A DNA stretch of 64,000 bases from the NCBI GenBank assembly GCA_017828975.1, contig JAGAJN010000012.1, positions 1 through 64,000 of the forward strand, given 5' to 3'. The translations under genes were made by a program, and so were the position numbers. Position 1 is the first letter of the stretch. Each line of letters begins with the position of its first letter. Below are positions 44,812 to 52,820 of this stretch, piece by piece. Under the pieces are notes generated by a model that saw only the letters and a program-made list of their open reading frames with translations, ran no database searches and had not been told where the DNA came from. This DNA is from Oscillospiraceae bacterium (lineage in GTDB: Bacteria; Bacillota; Clostridia; Oscillospirales; Ruminococcaceae).

Positions 44812-44865
44812 ACACGGCTCTATTATTTGACTTGACAGGTCGGGAAATTGCTGTGTGAGCCATAC
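44812..44865 (-). ncRNA. Hairpin RNA unit D
   Basis: On the minus strand GTATGGCTC pairs with GAGCCGTGT over 9 bp including G-U pairs, closing a 54-nt unit. ACAGCA follows the 5' stem after two bases. Inside, GAC and GTC close a 7-nt loop. The wobble pairs preserve pairing while the stem sequence differs from units F and G. Confidence 0.45.
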
Positions 44866-44872
44866 GCTATCC

Positions 44873-44930
44873 CATAAATCATTTTTTATTGCTGTTAGCA
44901 CCTTAAAAGGGTCAACGGAATGGATTTATG
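44873..44930 (-). ncRNA. Hairpin RNA unit C
   Basis: On the minus strand CATAAATC pairs with GATTTATG (8 bp, 58 nt). Inside is CCTTTTAAGG, similar to the small arm of the tRNA mimic at 45170, and the ACAGCA motif, which is not directly next to this stem. Confidence 0.4.
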
Positions 44931-44954
44931 CAACAAGGCACGTCACTAAAATTT

Positions 44955-45004
44955 TTCGTTAAATAATAAAGGGTGAAAAATCTGCTGTCTGTGCCTTTAA
45001 CGAA
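44955..45004 (-). ncRNA. Hairpin RNA unit B
   Basis: On the minus strand TTCGTTAAA pairs with TTTAACGAA (9 bp, 50 nt). ACAGCA lies eight bases after the 5' stem. The loop region is AT-rich. Confidence 0.45.
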
Positions 45005-45169
45005 TAAAATCCGTCCTCCGAGGGAAAAGCACCGCACCGAATACTGCCGCCCGCATTTCAGCGTCAATTATGCGGCTTTTAGATTGAATTGGCTGCCCGA
45101 AATTTTTCGGACGGCGGGGCATTTCCGTTCGGGATATTGAAATCATTCGTTTGCATTTTGAGATTAAAA
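45005..45169 (-). other. Non-coding spacer between hairpin unit B and the tRNA mimic
   Basis: No open frame is convincing here. Small hairpins are visible (CCGCAT at 45051 with ATGCGG at 45070; CCGAAA with TTTCGG near 45100), so it may be part of the same structured transcript, but it lacks the CAGCA-plus-stem pattern. Confidence 0.4.
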
Positions 45170-45233
45170 CAGGTGCTTTTTGGGATTCGAACCCACCTTG
45201 AAAAAGGCTGCCAACTACTGCTGTACGCACCTG
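45170..45233 (-). ncRNA. tRNA-mimic RNA between rtcB and the TROVE-like gene
   Basis: A 64-nt element on the minus strand folds like a shortened tRNA. CAGGTGC pairs with GCACCTG as a 7-bp acceptor stem. A D-loop-like AGTAGTTGG follows CAGC. A mini-arm CCTT-TTTC-AAGG stands in place of the anticodon arm. The T-arm TGGG-TTCGAAT-CCCA has the canonical T-loop. It is too short and lacks an anticodon stem, so it is not a translating tRNA. Bacterial Y RNAs of the YrlA type are known to carry such a tRNA-like module next to Ro60 homologues, so this is my preferred reading. Confidence 0.75.
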
Positions 45234-45235
45234 AC

Positions 45236-45340
45236 ACGGCTCAGTTTTTTATCCGGCGCTCTGCGTGAGCTAATACTGTCAGATAGTACAAGGGAGTTTG
45301 ACCCTTCCTCCGGGACCTCAATATTTGCTGCCTGAGCCGT
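45236..45340 (-). ncRNA. Y-RNA-like hairpin directly after rtcB
   Basis: On the minus strand ACGGCTCAG (45340-45332) pairs with CTGAGCCGT (45244-45236), a perfect 9-bp closing stem of a 105-nt element. The interior has AGGGTCAAACTCCCT and AGCTCACGCAGAGC hairpins and starts with GCAGCA. It lies only 14 bp after the rtcB stop and 2 bp before the tRNA mimic, so the two may be domains of one RNA. Confidence 0.55.
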
Positions 45341-45354
45341 TCTATGTATAGGCG

Positions 45355-46581
45355 TTACCCTTTGACAACGCCCACTGTAAAGAGCTTTTTGATAGGTTCT
45401 GCAAGGTCACGCTGATTTGCCATTACCTCGTCAATGTCCTTGTATGCGAAGCGGGATTCCTCTGCAACGTCGGATTTCTTGTGCTTTCCGAGGACGACAT
45501 TCAGCGATTTCAGGTCGTTGATGACCGTGTCCACCGCAAAATTCTGCACCGCCGCAGTTCTGGAAAATCTGCGTCCTGCGCCGTGAGAGGAGGACATAAA
45601 GCTGTTGGGGTCGCCCTTTCCTCTGACAATGTAGCTGTATGAGCCCATCGCCCCGGGGATAATGGACAGCTCGCCGTCCCGTGCGCTTATGGCACCCTTT
45701 CGATGCACCCAGACGTCCTCGTCAAAGTGATTTTCAAGGGCGGCATAGTTGTGGTGGCAGTTTATCTCGGAGGAATATTCGGGGACGATACCCGTGTATT
45801 TCTCCACATATCTTGCGAAAATCTCCTTGACCTTTGCAAGCATTGCCGCACGGTTTTCGTAAGCGAAATCCATGGAAAGCTGCATCCAGTCTAAGTACCG
45901 TCTGCCCTCGTCGGAATCCGCAGGCAGGAAGGGAAGCCGCCATTCTGCGGGGACAGCGCTGTACCATCTCTCGTTTAACTCCTTTGCGATATTGTTGAAA
46001 TATTCGCAGACACGGTAGCCGAAATTTCTGCTGCCCGAGTGGAGCATTATGGTACAAAGCCCGCTTTCGTCCTCCTGCAATTCGATGAAATGGTTGCCGC
46101 CGCCCAGCGTTCCTATCTGGAAATAGCCGTCGGAAATATTCTCGGCAAGAGCGGTGTCGGTTTCATATTTGGAAAGCTCCTCCTTTGCCCTGTCAAGGAC
46201 GTTAGAGGGTTGAGCAGTCTTGTAATGGTTGAAGCCCGTGGGGATATTTCGGAGAATATCGCCCACAATTGCCTGAAGCAGAGTGCCGTTTCCCGTAACG
46301 GTTTCACGGAGGAGGCTGACGGGGACATTTGTCTGAACAAAGCCCATTCCGCAGCCGATGTCAACGCCTACCGCATTGGGGATAACAGCATTTTTGCAGG
46401 CAATAACGCCGCCTATGGGCATTCCCTTTCCCGTGTGCGTATCGGGCATAAGAGCGACCCATTTGTGAATAAAGGGGAGCTGCGAAAGGTGCTTGGCTTG
46501 TTCAAGACAGCTGTCCTCAATTGCATCTCTTTCTGTCCATATCTTTATAGGTTTTGAGTTCTCATCGCTGTACACGAACAT
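45355..46581 (-). CDS. rtcB: RNA-splicing/repair ligase RtcB
   Basis: A 408-residue ligase that joins RNA 2',3'-cyclic phosphate or 3'-phosphate ends to 5'-hydroxyl ends using GTP and manganese. Conserved segments include ALMPDTHTGKGMPIGGVIA, VGVDIGCGMGF, LGGGNHFIEL, HSGSRNFG, INCHHNYA and SSSHGAGRRFSR, which together supply the metal ligands and the His that is guanylylated. Length is normal. RBS AAAGGCGG precedes the ATG. No RtcA cyclase is adjacent. Downstream on the same strand lie the structured RNAs and the Ro60-like gene. A CCCGATTCGGG palindrome (46642-46652) upstream may be a regulatory site. Confidence 0.96.
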   Translation of the reverse strand: MFVYSDENSKPIKIWTERDAIEDSCLEQAKHLSQLPFIHKWVALMPDTHTGKGMPIGGVIACKNAVIPNAVGVDIGCGMGFVQTNVPVSLLRETVTGNGTLLQAIVGDILRNIPTGFNHYKTAQPSNVLDRAKEELSKYETDTALAENISDGYFQIGTLGGGNHFIELQEDESGLCTIMLHSGSRNFGYRVCEYFNNIAKELNERWYSAVPAEWRLPFLPADSDEGRRYLDWMQLSMDFAYENRAAMLAKVKEIFARYVEKYTGIVPEYSSEINCHHNYAALENHFDEDVWVHRKGAISARDGELSIIPGAMGSYSYIVRGKGDPNSFMSSSHGAGRRFSRTAAVQNFAVDTVINDLKSLNVVLGKHKKSDVAEESRFAYKDIDEVMANQRDLAEPIKKLFTVGVVKG

Positions 46582-46742
46582 TTTTCTGACCGCCTTTCGT
46601 TTTGATTTGATTTGTGTTCCTTAGCGTGATTACATCATACACCCGATTCGGGAAAAAATCATTTAAAAAAATCTGCGAACTGTAAAAACCATATTGCAAT
46701 CTTATGAAATATCTGCTATTATAAATAGGAAGGAAAAAGCCC

Positions 46743-46766
46743 CGCAGACGAAAAAATCTACGGGAC
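46743..46766. terminator. Hairpin after the adenylate-forming enzyme gene
   Basis: CCCGCAGA and TCTACGGG pair with one mismatch around an A-rich loop, just downstream of the gene ending at 46775 on the minus strand; the run of T expected there is short (CTTTTTCC). Confidence 0.5.
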
Positions 46767-46774
46767 GGAACGCT

Positions 46775-48115
46775 TTATTTGCAGATAATATGCTTGAATT
46801 TTCCGCTTTTCGGGTTTACGGTAGGCTCTTTATCGGACAGAATTATCTCTGCATTTACACCTTTTTCCGACAAAAATTTCGTCAGAGCGGCAGAGGCTTC
46901 TTTAAATGCAGCCTGTTTATCCTCGGAAATAATGCGAAGCTCCAAAACGTCCCCGCCGGTCATCACCAGCTGGAAACGCTTCATTCCGTGAACCTCCTTC
47001 AAAATCGCGTAAACGGAAAGGGGAGCGATCTTCACGCCGTTTGAGAATCTGAGAATATCGTCCGTTCTGCCCTCAATTTCCAGCCAGGGTCTGTCATTTC
47101 CGCAGGGGCAGGGGTCGTTGTGGAGAATAACTCTGTCGGTTATCTCAAATCGGATAATTGGGCAAATTTTGTTTGCGAGATTTGTCAGCAGAATTTTTGC
47201 CGACTGTGTGCCGAAAGGAACGGGCTTGTTGTTCTCGTCAACGGCTTCGATGATTATCCAATCGTCGTTGATATGGAAATGTCGCTCGGGACATTCACAC
47301 GCCATTGTGCCGCCCTCGGTGCAGGAATAATTCGTCTGAACGTGACATTTGAACACCTCGGAAAGGCGTTTTCTCACATCGTCCGACAGATATTCGCCGC
47401 CTGTCATAATAAGTACGGGGCGGATATTCAGCCGTCCCGCAAGCTGCTCATCTGCCAGAAGCTCCGCAGCGGTGGGGTAAATTCCCAGCATTGTGGGCTG
47501 AAAATCGTTCAGGATGGCGTTCAGCTTTTCGGGGTCATATCTTACGTCGGCTATCATCATCTGACGTTTTTTCCAAGGCATTCTGTGAAGCTGATACCTT
47601 ATAGAGCCGCAGCCGAGATAAAAGCCCTTGTCTGCGAAAACGGCTGCCGATTTTCCGCCCGCCTTAATAAAACGCTTCATAATTTCGCCGCTTGAAAAGC
47701 TTCTTGTTATCCCGATGGCGGAGGAAACATTCATTGCGTTGTCGTCATAAAGGACGATACAAGGGTTCCCCGTTGAGCCTGAGGTGCTGAAAACAAGATA
47801 TTTTCCGTCCAGCTTTCTGCCAACATTGTCGGTGTCGGTCATAAACTTCCTGACCTTTTCAAGGGTAACGTCGGGGTCGGTATGCCAGCGGTCGAAATGC
47901 TCCATAAGCATAAGCTTGTTAGTGACGGGAAATGCGTCGGGGGGCGATTCGGGGGATATTCCGCTGTACAATTCCGAGAAAAACGGGCTGTTTTCCTTTA
48001 CATATGCGATATGCTCCGTAAGGCGTTTTCGCTGAAGCAAAAGCCGTTTTTCAAGGGGCATTTTGTCCGCCTTATGGGTTTCGGAGATAGCTTTCAGTAG
48101 TCCAATCTGTTTCAT
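46775..48115 (-). CDS. Adenylate-forming ligase, phenylacetate-CoA ligase/CapK-like
   Basis: A 446-residue member of the ANL superfamily, which activates carboxylic acids as adenylates. The phosphate-binding loop is FSTSGSTGNP. Later segments TNYSCTEGGTMACEC, the Cys-rich NDPCPCGNDRP and EGRTDDILRFSNGVKI are typical of phenylacetate-CoA-ligase-like and CapK-like proteins. A C-terminal hinge domain follows. It is cytoplasmic. The substrate is unknown. Its ATG overlaps the upstream TetR gene by four bases, so the regulator and the enzyme are made together. Confidence 0.82.
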   Translation of the reverse strand: MKQIGLLKAISETHKADKMPLEKRLLLQRKRLTEHIAYVKENSPFFSELYSGISPESPPDAFPVTNKLMLMEHFDRWHTDPDVTLEKVRKFMTDTDNVGRKLDGKYLVFSTSGSTGNPCIVLYDDNAMNVSSAIGITRSFSSGEIMKRFIKAGGKSAAVFADKGFYLGCGSIRYQLHRMPWKKRQMMIADVRYDPEKLNAILNDFQPTMLGIYPTAAELLADEQLAGRLNIRPVLIMTGGEYLSDDVRKRLSEVFKCHVQTNYSCTEGGTMACECPERHFHINDDWIIIEAVDENNKPVPFGTQSAKILLTNLANKICPIIRFEITDRVILHNDPCPCGNDRPWLEIEGRTDDILRFSNGVKIAPLSVYAILKEVHGMKRFQLVMTGGDVLELRIISEDKQAAFKEASAALTKFLSEKGVNAEIILSDKEPTVNPKSGKFKHIICK

Positions 48116-48684
48116 TTTTCTTCCTCCTTTGCGGCTTTGACCATTTCGGCAACAGTTCGTTTCATAATGTCAAGACCTGCTTCAAGTGTGAAATCTACGT
48201 GGTTTACGCATATCATAGATGCTGTTCCGTGGAGCAGAAGAAAGCTTCTTTGGAGAATGTCAAGGCATTTTTCACGGCTAAGACCGTACAGCTGCGTCAT
48301 TCGTTCAAGGGTCGCCATATTGCAGTTGTAGCTTAACATCTGAGTGAGCAGGTCCTTGCTTTTGTAGCTGTCGGAGAGATAGAGAAATTTGAACAGATTC
48401 GGGCGTTCCATTGCCAATCGCAGCACCCATTCGGACGATTTTGCGAGGTTTTCCGAATTTCCCGAATACTCCGAAATTTCCTTCCCGCAGACGGCGCACA
48501 CATAGTCGAAGGCTTCCTCTTTCAGCGCAGAAGCCGTTTCAAATCGGCTGAAAACAGGCTGTATGGAGCAGCCCGCACGTTCGGCAAGGCTTCTTACGGT
48601 CAGGGCATCGCTGCCGTTTTCCAGGATTATTTCATATGCGCATTTTAAAAGCTCTTCTTTGGATATTTTTTGTTTTGGCGGCAT
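48112..48684 (-). CDS. TetR-family transcriptional regulator
   Basis: A 190-residue repressor. The N-terminal helix-turn-helix is ALTVRSLAERAGCSIQPVFSRF, and the C-terminal part is a ligand-binding helical bundle (SEWVLRLAMERPNLFKFLYL). It overlaps the enzyme gene downstream by four bases. Two perfect palindromes lie just upstream (48709-48735), probably its own operators, between it and the divergent WYL genes. Confidence 0.88.
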   Translation of the reverse strand: MPPKQKISKEELLKCAYEIILENGSDALTVRSLAERAGCSIQPVFSRFETASALKEEAFDYVCAVCGKEISEYSGNSENLAKSSEWVLRLAMERPNLFKFLYLSDSYKSKDLLTQMLSYNCNMATLERMTQLYGLSREKCLDILQRSFLLLHGTASMICVNHVDFTLEAGLDIMKRTVAEMVKAAKEEEK

Positions 48685-48708
48685 TTTTCATCTTCCTTTA
48701 AATAGCTT

Positions 48709-48735
48709 CTGATATATATCAGCCGATATATATCG
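48709..48735. promoter_or_regulatory. Tandem palindromic operators for TetR
   Basis: CTGATATATATCAG (48709-48722) and CGATATATATCG (48724-48735) are perfect palindromes one base apart, followed by a related half-site TTGATATATT. They lie between the divergent TetR and WYL genes, so one regulator may control both directions. Confidence 0.7.
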
Positions 48736-48790
48736 TTTGATATATTATAGCACAGATTTATTTATCTGTCAATAGAAAGGCGGTCATAAA

Positions 48791-50041
48791 ATGAGCGGAT
48801 TTTCCGAGCTGATAAAAAGCTTTGATAAAACACGTGATTATGTACGTGACTTTTTCATCTACGGCTTTAAGGTGCGAAACGAATTTGACAGAAAAAGCGC
48901 CCGCACCTATGACGACGAAAAGCGCCGTGTGGAAAGCTGGCTGGGCGATTTCCTCCGCTATGACAGCAGCGAAAGGGGAAAGCAGGTTTCTATCTCCGTA
49001 GACAGCGGACGTGTCCCCGAAAATCCGCTTTACAAGGCGTTTTACTCAAAAAGCTTTACGGACAATGACATTCGGCTGCATTTCCTTTTGATGGACATTC
49101 TCGCTGCCGGAGAAGCGCTTACTGTCAAGGAGTTGACAAACCGTCTTGACGAGGAATACGACGCTTTTTTCGACGAACAGACCGTCCGCAACAAGCTTAA
49201 AGAGTATGTTTCCGAGGGGATTTTTATCTCCGAAAAACGTGGAAAGACCGACTATTTTTCACTTTCCCCCGACACGTCGGACAGCTTTTTCGGCGAATAC
49301 GAGGGCCTGGACGATGCTGTGAAATTCTTCTCGGAAGCGTCGGAATTCGGTGTTGCGGGCAACAGTATGCTGAAAACGGCAGGGCTGAAAAACGACATTT
49401 TCCTGATGAAGCACAACTACATCGTCCATGCTCTGGAGGACGAGATCCTGCTGAAAATAACCGAACTCATAGAAAAAAAGCATTACATAACCGCCGTAAA
49501 TTTCGGCAAGCAGAACGCCGCTTCGGAGAATTACGGTATTCCGCTGAAAATCTACACGTCATCGCAGACGGGCAGGCGGTATCTGGTGATGTATCTGCCC
49601 TTATACAAGCGGCTGAATTCCTTTCGGCTGGATTTTATCAAGTCTGTCCGTGACGGCGGGGAGTGTCCCGATTATGACAAATATGCGGAATTTCTGGGCA
49701 AAAATGAGGGGAAATGCTTTGGTGTGTCCTTCGGAAACAGACAGGAATTTGGCAGTATGGAGGCTTTGCGGATAACATTTTCCGCAGACGAGGAACGGGA
49801 GAAATTCATCATCGACCGCCTGAATCGTGAAAAACGCTGCTGCACCGTGGAAAAGGTGGGCGACAATCTTTTTATGCTGACCGCCGAGGTGTTCGACGTG
49901 AATGAAATGATGCATTGGGTGAAAAGCTTTATCGGCAGGATAGTCCGCATTGAGGGCGGAAATGAGGAAATTATCAGCCGTTTTTACCGCGATATTTCCC
50001 GTATGCACCGTATTTATTGCAGGGAGGGGGAAAGATTATGA
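48791..50041 (+). CDS. WYL-domain protein with internal winged helix, first of a pair
   Basis: A 416-residue protein. Residues about 90-160 contain a winged helix-like segment (LTVKELTNRLDEEYDAFFDE, TVRNKLKEYVSEGIFISEKRG), after an N-terminal region of about 85 residues. The WYL-like domain follows (about 215-290; ITAVNFG, GIPLKIYTSSQTGRRYLVMY), then a C-terminal extension of the WCX type. WYL proteins sense nucleic acids or nucleotides and regulate transcription. RBS AAAGGCGG sits before the ATG. It overlaps the next WYL gene by four bases. Target genes are unknown; the nearby TetR gene or the rtcB operon are possibilities by location only. Confidence 0.75.
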   Translation: MSGFSELIKSFDKTRDYVRDFFIYGFKVRNEFDRKSARTYDDEKRRVESWLGDFLRYDSSERGKQVSISVDSGRVPENPLYKAFYSKSFTDNDIRLHFLLMDILAAGEALTVKELTNRLDEEYDAFFDEQTVRNKLKEYVSEGIFISEKRGKTDYFSLSPDTSDSFFGEYEGLDDAVKFFSEASEFGVAGNSMLKTAGLKNDIFLMKHNYIVHALEDEILLKITELIEKKHYITAVNFGKQNAASENYGIPLKIYTSSQTGRRYLVMYLPLYKRLNSFRLDFIKSVRDGGECPDYDKYAEFLGKNEGKCFGVSFGNRQEFGSMEALRITFSADEEREKFIIDRLNREKRCCTVEKVGDNLFMLTAEVFDVNEMMHWVKSFIGRIVRIEGGNEEIISRFYRDISRMHRIYCREGERL

Positions 50042-51063
50042 ACATTTTCAGCGAGATTTACGGCGCATATTTTCGGGTTGTGGAGCGGCTTCTTTCCCTT
50101 GAAAAATTTGATAAAAGCGAGATACCGGACGCCATTGAACAGGAGGCTTTCCGTGATTCTGCGCTGTTTATCGAGCCGAAGCTTCTGCCTAAAAAGGCTG
50201 ACAGCTCCGATTGGGGACTGCTTTTGCGGAATGATGACGGCAGCTTTTCGCCCGTGACGAGAAATCAACCTCCGAAAATCGTCACGGAACTGCAAAAACG
50301 CTGGCTGAAAGCAAAGCTGTCCGACCCGAGATTTGCGCTGTTTTTCGGGGACGATACATTGGAGCGATTGACAAAGCGTCTGGAAAATGTGAAGCCGCTG
50401 TACGACCCGAATTGTTTCCGCTGCTTTGACGTTTACGCTGACGGTGATGATTATTCCGACGAGAATTACAGGAAAAATTTTCGGACGGTGCTGGTTGCGG
50501 TCAAGAAAAGGGAGATACTGAAAATCGACTTTGTTTCGGGAAAAAACGAGCCGATGTTCGGTCAGTATCTGCCCATAAAAATCGAGTATTCCCGAAAAAA
50601 CGACAAGTTCCGTGTGTTCTGCTATCGTATGCGCTGCGGACATTTTTCGGGGATAACACTGCTGAATATCGGCAGAATGACAAGCGTCAGGGCGACGGGG
50701 ATATGCTTTCCCGTTCCTCACGCCGACCTTGATGAAACCGACAGATTGTTCAGGGAACGCCGCTGTAAGGAGCCTGTTTTGGTGGAGGTCAGCAGCGAGC
50801 GCAACGGCATTGAGCGATTTATGATGGAGTTTGCGAGCTTTGAAAAGCAGACCGAGCTTGATATGTCTGCGGGGAAATGTATGGTTCGCATCTGGTACGA
50901 CAGTCAGGACGAAACGGAGCTGCTGATACGCCTGTTGGGGTTTGGACCTGTCCTCAGAATAATCGGTCCCGAGGATTTTCGGAAACAGGCGGCGGAGAGG
51001 GTGGAGAGGCAGTTTAAGCTGTTATTTTCCGATAATGAGGAAAATATTTCGGAAACCTCTTGA
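50038..51063 (+). CDS. WYL-domain protein, second of a pair
   Basis: A 341-residue protein with a WYL domain (about 150-240; EILKIDFVSGKNEPMFGQYL, PIKIEYSRKNDKFRVFCY) and a WCX-like C-terminus. The N-terminal 130 residues have no helix-turn-helix I can identify, unlike the upstream protein. The start 50038 overlaps the previous stop by four bases and has GGGAGGGGG directly before it; an upstream ATG at 50017 is rejected. The pair may act as a heteromeric regulator. It ends 32 bp before MITE copy D. Confidence 0.75.
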   Translation: MNIFSEIYGAYFRVVERLLSLEKFDKSEIPDAIEQEAFRDSALFIEPKLLPKKADSSDWGLLLRNDDGSFSPVTRNQPPKIVTELQKRWLKAKLSDPRFALFFGDDTLERLTKRLENVKPLYDPNCFRCFDVYADGDDYSDENYRKNFRTVLVAVKKREILKIDFVSGKNEPMFGQYLPIKIEYSRKNDKFRVFCYRMRCGHFSGITLLNIGRMTSVRATGICFPVPHADLDETDRLFRERRCKEPVLVEVSSERNGIERFMMEFASFEKQTELDMSAGKCMVRIWYDSQDETELLIRLLGFGPVLRIIGPEDFRKQAAERVERQFKLLFSDNEENISETS

Positions 51064-51095
51064 CTTTGACACGGTGTCATACCTTATAATTAATA

Positions 51096-51192
51096 CTAAT
51101 AACCAATAAAAGTGTAGACAAAAAATCTGCGTAAAAACCATATACGCAAGCTTTTGTACGGATTTTTTGTCAACTTTATGATAGGAAATTAG
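51096..51192. mobile_element. MITE-like element, copy D
   Basis: A 97-bp near-palindrome beginning CTAATAACCAAT and ending with GGAAATTAG, flanked by TA. The core AAAACCATATACGCAAGC is the reverse complement of that in copies A and C. It lies between the WYL gene and the gap terminator, and its T-run makes it a possible terminator for the WYL transcript. Confidence 0.82.
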
Positions 51193-51219
51193 TATAAAAA
51201 CCAATTCAGCCACAAAAAA

Positions 51220-51245
51220 CCGCCCCGCGCATATGCACGGGGCGG
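51220..51245. terminator. Terminator of gap
   Basis: CCGCCCCG and CGGGGCGG form a perfect 8-bp stem with A-run and T-run on the two sides, ending the minus-strand gap transcript. Confidence 0.88.
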
Positions 51246-51272
51246 CAATTTTTTAGTTGTTCAAAAAGAAAA

Positions 51273-52310
51273 TTAGCAGTTCTCAGCGAAGTACTTGATA
51301 GTTCTAACCATCTGAGAAGTGTAGGAGTTCTCGTTGTCGTACCAGGAAACAACCTGTACCTGATAGGTATCATCGTCGATCTTGGAAACCATTGTCTGAG
51401 TAGCATCAAACAGAGAACCAAACTTCATTCCAACGATGTCGGAAGAAACGATCTGCTCGTCGTTGTAGCCGAAGGACTCAGTAGCAGCAGCCTTCATAGC
51501 AGCGTTGATGCCTTCCTTAGTAACGTCCTTGCCCTTAACAACAGCTGTGAGGATAGTTGTGGAGCCGGTAGGAGTAGGAACTCTCTGAGCGGAGCCGATG
51601 AGCTTGCCGTTCAGCTCGGGGATAACCAGACCGATAGCCTTAGCAGCACCTGTGGAGTTAGGAACGATGTTAGCAGCACCAGCTCTTGCTCTTCTCAGGT
51701 CGCCCTTTCTGTGAGGACCGTCGAGGATCATCTGGTCGCCGGTGTAAGCGTGGATAGTGCTCATGATACCAGAGGAGATGGGAGCATAGTCGTTCAGAGC
51801 CTTAGCCATAGGAGCGAGGCAGTTTGTTGTGCAGGAAGCAGCAGAGATGATGTTGTCTTCCTTAGTAAGAGTTGTGTGGTTTACGTTGTAAACGATAGTG
51901 GGCAGATCGTTGCCTGCGGGAGCAGAGATAACAACCTTCTTAGCACCTGCGTCGATGTGAGCCTGGCTCTTAGCCTTGGATACATAGAAGCCTGTGCACT
52001 CGAGAACAACGTCAACGCCGATCTCGCCCCAGGGGAGCTCAGCAGCGTTAGCCATAGCGTAGATCTTCAGAGTCTTGCCGTCAACTGTGATAGTACCTGC
52101 CTCGTCATCAGCGGTAACAGTGTGAAGGTTCTCGCCGATCTTTCCGCAGTAACCGCCCTGAGCGGTATCGTACTTGAGAAGATGAGCAAGCATGGAAGGC
52201 TTGGTCAGGTCGTTGATAGCAACAACCTCGTAGCCCTCAGCGCCGAACATCTGACGGAAAGCAAGACGGCCGATACGGCCAAAACCATTAATAGCAACTT
52301 TAACTGACAT
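51273..52310 (-). CDS. gap: Glyceraldehyde-3-phosphate dehydrogenase
   Basis: A 345-residue glycolytic enzyme. The NAD-binding start is [18 protein letters not shown], the catalytic Cys is in SAASCTTNC, and [15 protein letters not shown] and [14 protein letters not shown] are standard. Codon use is clearly more biased than its neighbours (frequent AAC, GTT, CTG/CTT and GCT), as expected of a highly expressed gene. It has a strong promoter (52344-52372), AGGAGGT RBS and its own terminator, so it is monocistronic. Confidence 0.97.
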   Translation of the reverse strand: MSVKVAINGFGRIGRLAFRQMFGAEGYEVVAINDLTKPSMLAHLLKYDTAQGGYCGKIGENLHTVTADDEAGTITVDGKTLKIYAMANAAELPWGEIGVDVVLECTGFYVSKAKSQAHIDAGAKKVVISAPAGNDLPTIVYNVNHTTLTKEDNIISAASCTTNCLAPMAKALNDYAPISSGIMSTIHAYTGDQMILDGPHRKGDLRRARAGAANIVPNSTGAAKAIGLVIPELNGKLIGSAQRVPTPTGSTTILTAVVKGKDVTKEGINAAMKAAATESFGYNDEQIVSSDIVGMKFGSLFDATQTMVSKIDDDTYQVQVVSWYDNENSYTSQMVRTIKYFAENC

Positions 52311-52343
52311 GGGATTTTACCTCCTAAAATTATTACTATCCTT

Positions 52344-52372
52344 ATTTTACACCATTTCGCAGAATTTATCAA
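52344..52372 (-). promoter_or_regulatory. Promoter of gap
   Basis: On the minus strand TTGATA (52367-52372), 17 bases, TAAAAT (52344-52349), followed by the AGGAGGT RBS just before the start. Confidence 0.75.
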
Positions 52373-52692
52373 GTCTTTTTGATAAAAAAATCACGAAGTT
52401 TGAGTAATTTTTTTCGGCGGTGTTTTCTGTATGCTTTGCAAAGGGCGGTTTTTGGGGATATTTACGGTATCCGTCCCGATGGTCAATGTTTTGTTCAATA
52501 AAAATTTACATTAACAAAACATTTACTTTCCGAAAAAATATCGGGAAATGAGCGTTTGACTGCACTTTAAGTGGTAGGAAAGTTTCCGTAGTTAAACAAG
52601 AATGTAATTTAGAATATAAATTAATATATTCGTGCAATATATATATATATATATTAATACTTGTTTTATCTGACAAAAATAATCATAAACTA
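52373..52692. other. AT-rich spacer upstream of gap
   Basis: No gene is visible. It is far more AT-rich than its surroundings and contains a nine-fold AT dinucleotide run near 52637-52654. It may be a replication-related or protein-binding region, or simply horizontally acquired DNA. Confidence 0.4.
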
Positions 52693-52720
52693 TTGACTTT
52701 CATTGTTAATAAGTTATAAT
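52693..52720 (+). promoter_or_regulatory. Promoter of the small AT-rich gene
   Basis: TTGACT (52693-52698), 16 bases, TATAAT (52715-52720). Confidence 0.7.
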
Positions 52721-52750
52721 TAAGTTAATGCAGCAGGTAAATGGTGCAGC

Positions 52751-52797
52751 AAGAATATACAATCAAACTTTTGAATTTTTGTTGAGTGTATATTCTT
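52751..52797 (+). promoter_or_regulatory. Leader hairpin before the small gene
   Basis: AAGAATATAC (52751-52760) pairs perfectly with GTATATTCTT (52788-52797). The hairpin ends nine bases before the ribosome binding site GAGAGG, so it could affect translation or RNA stability. Confidence 0.5.
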
Positions 52798-52820
52798 GAA
52801 TATGATGAGAGGTGAAAATA

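Noticed and set aside
44611-45233. CRISPR array or integron attC array
   Set aside because: The units differ in sequence with no constant repeats and variable spacers; stems covary instead, and no cas or integrase gene is near. attC core motifs (GTTRRRY) are not conserved.
45170-45233. Ordinary tRNA gene
   Set aside because: Too short; no anticodon stem-loop; only acceptor, D-like and T arms are present.
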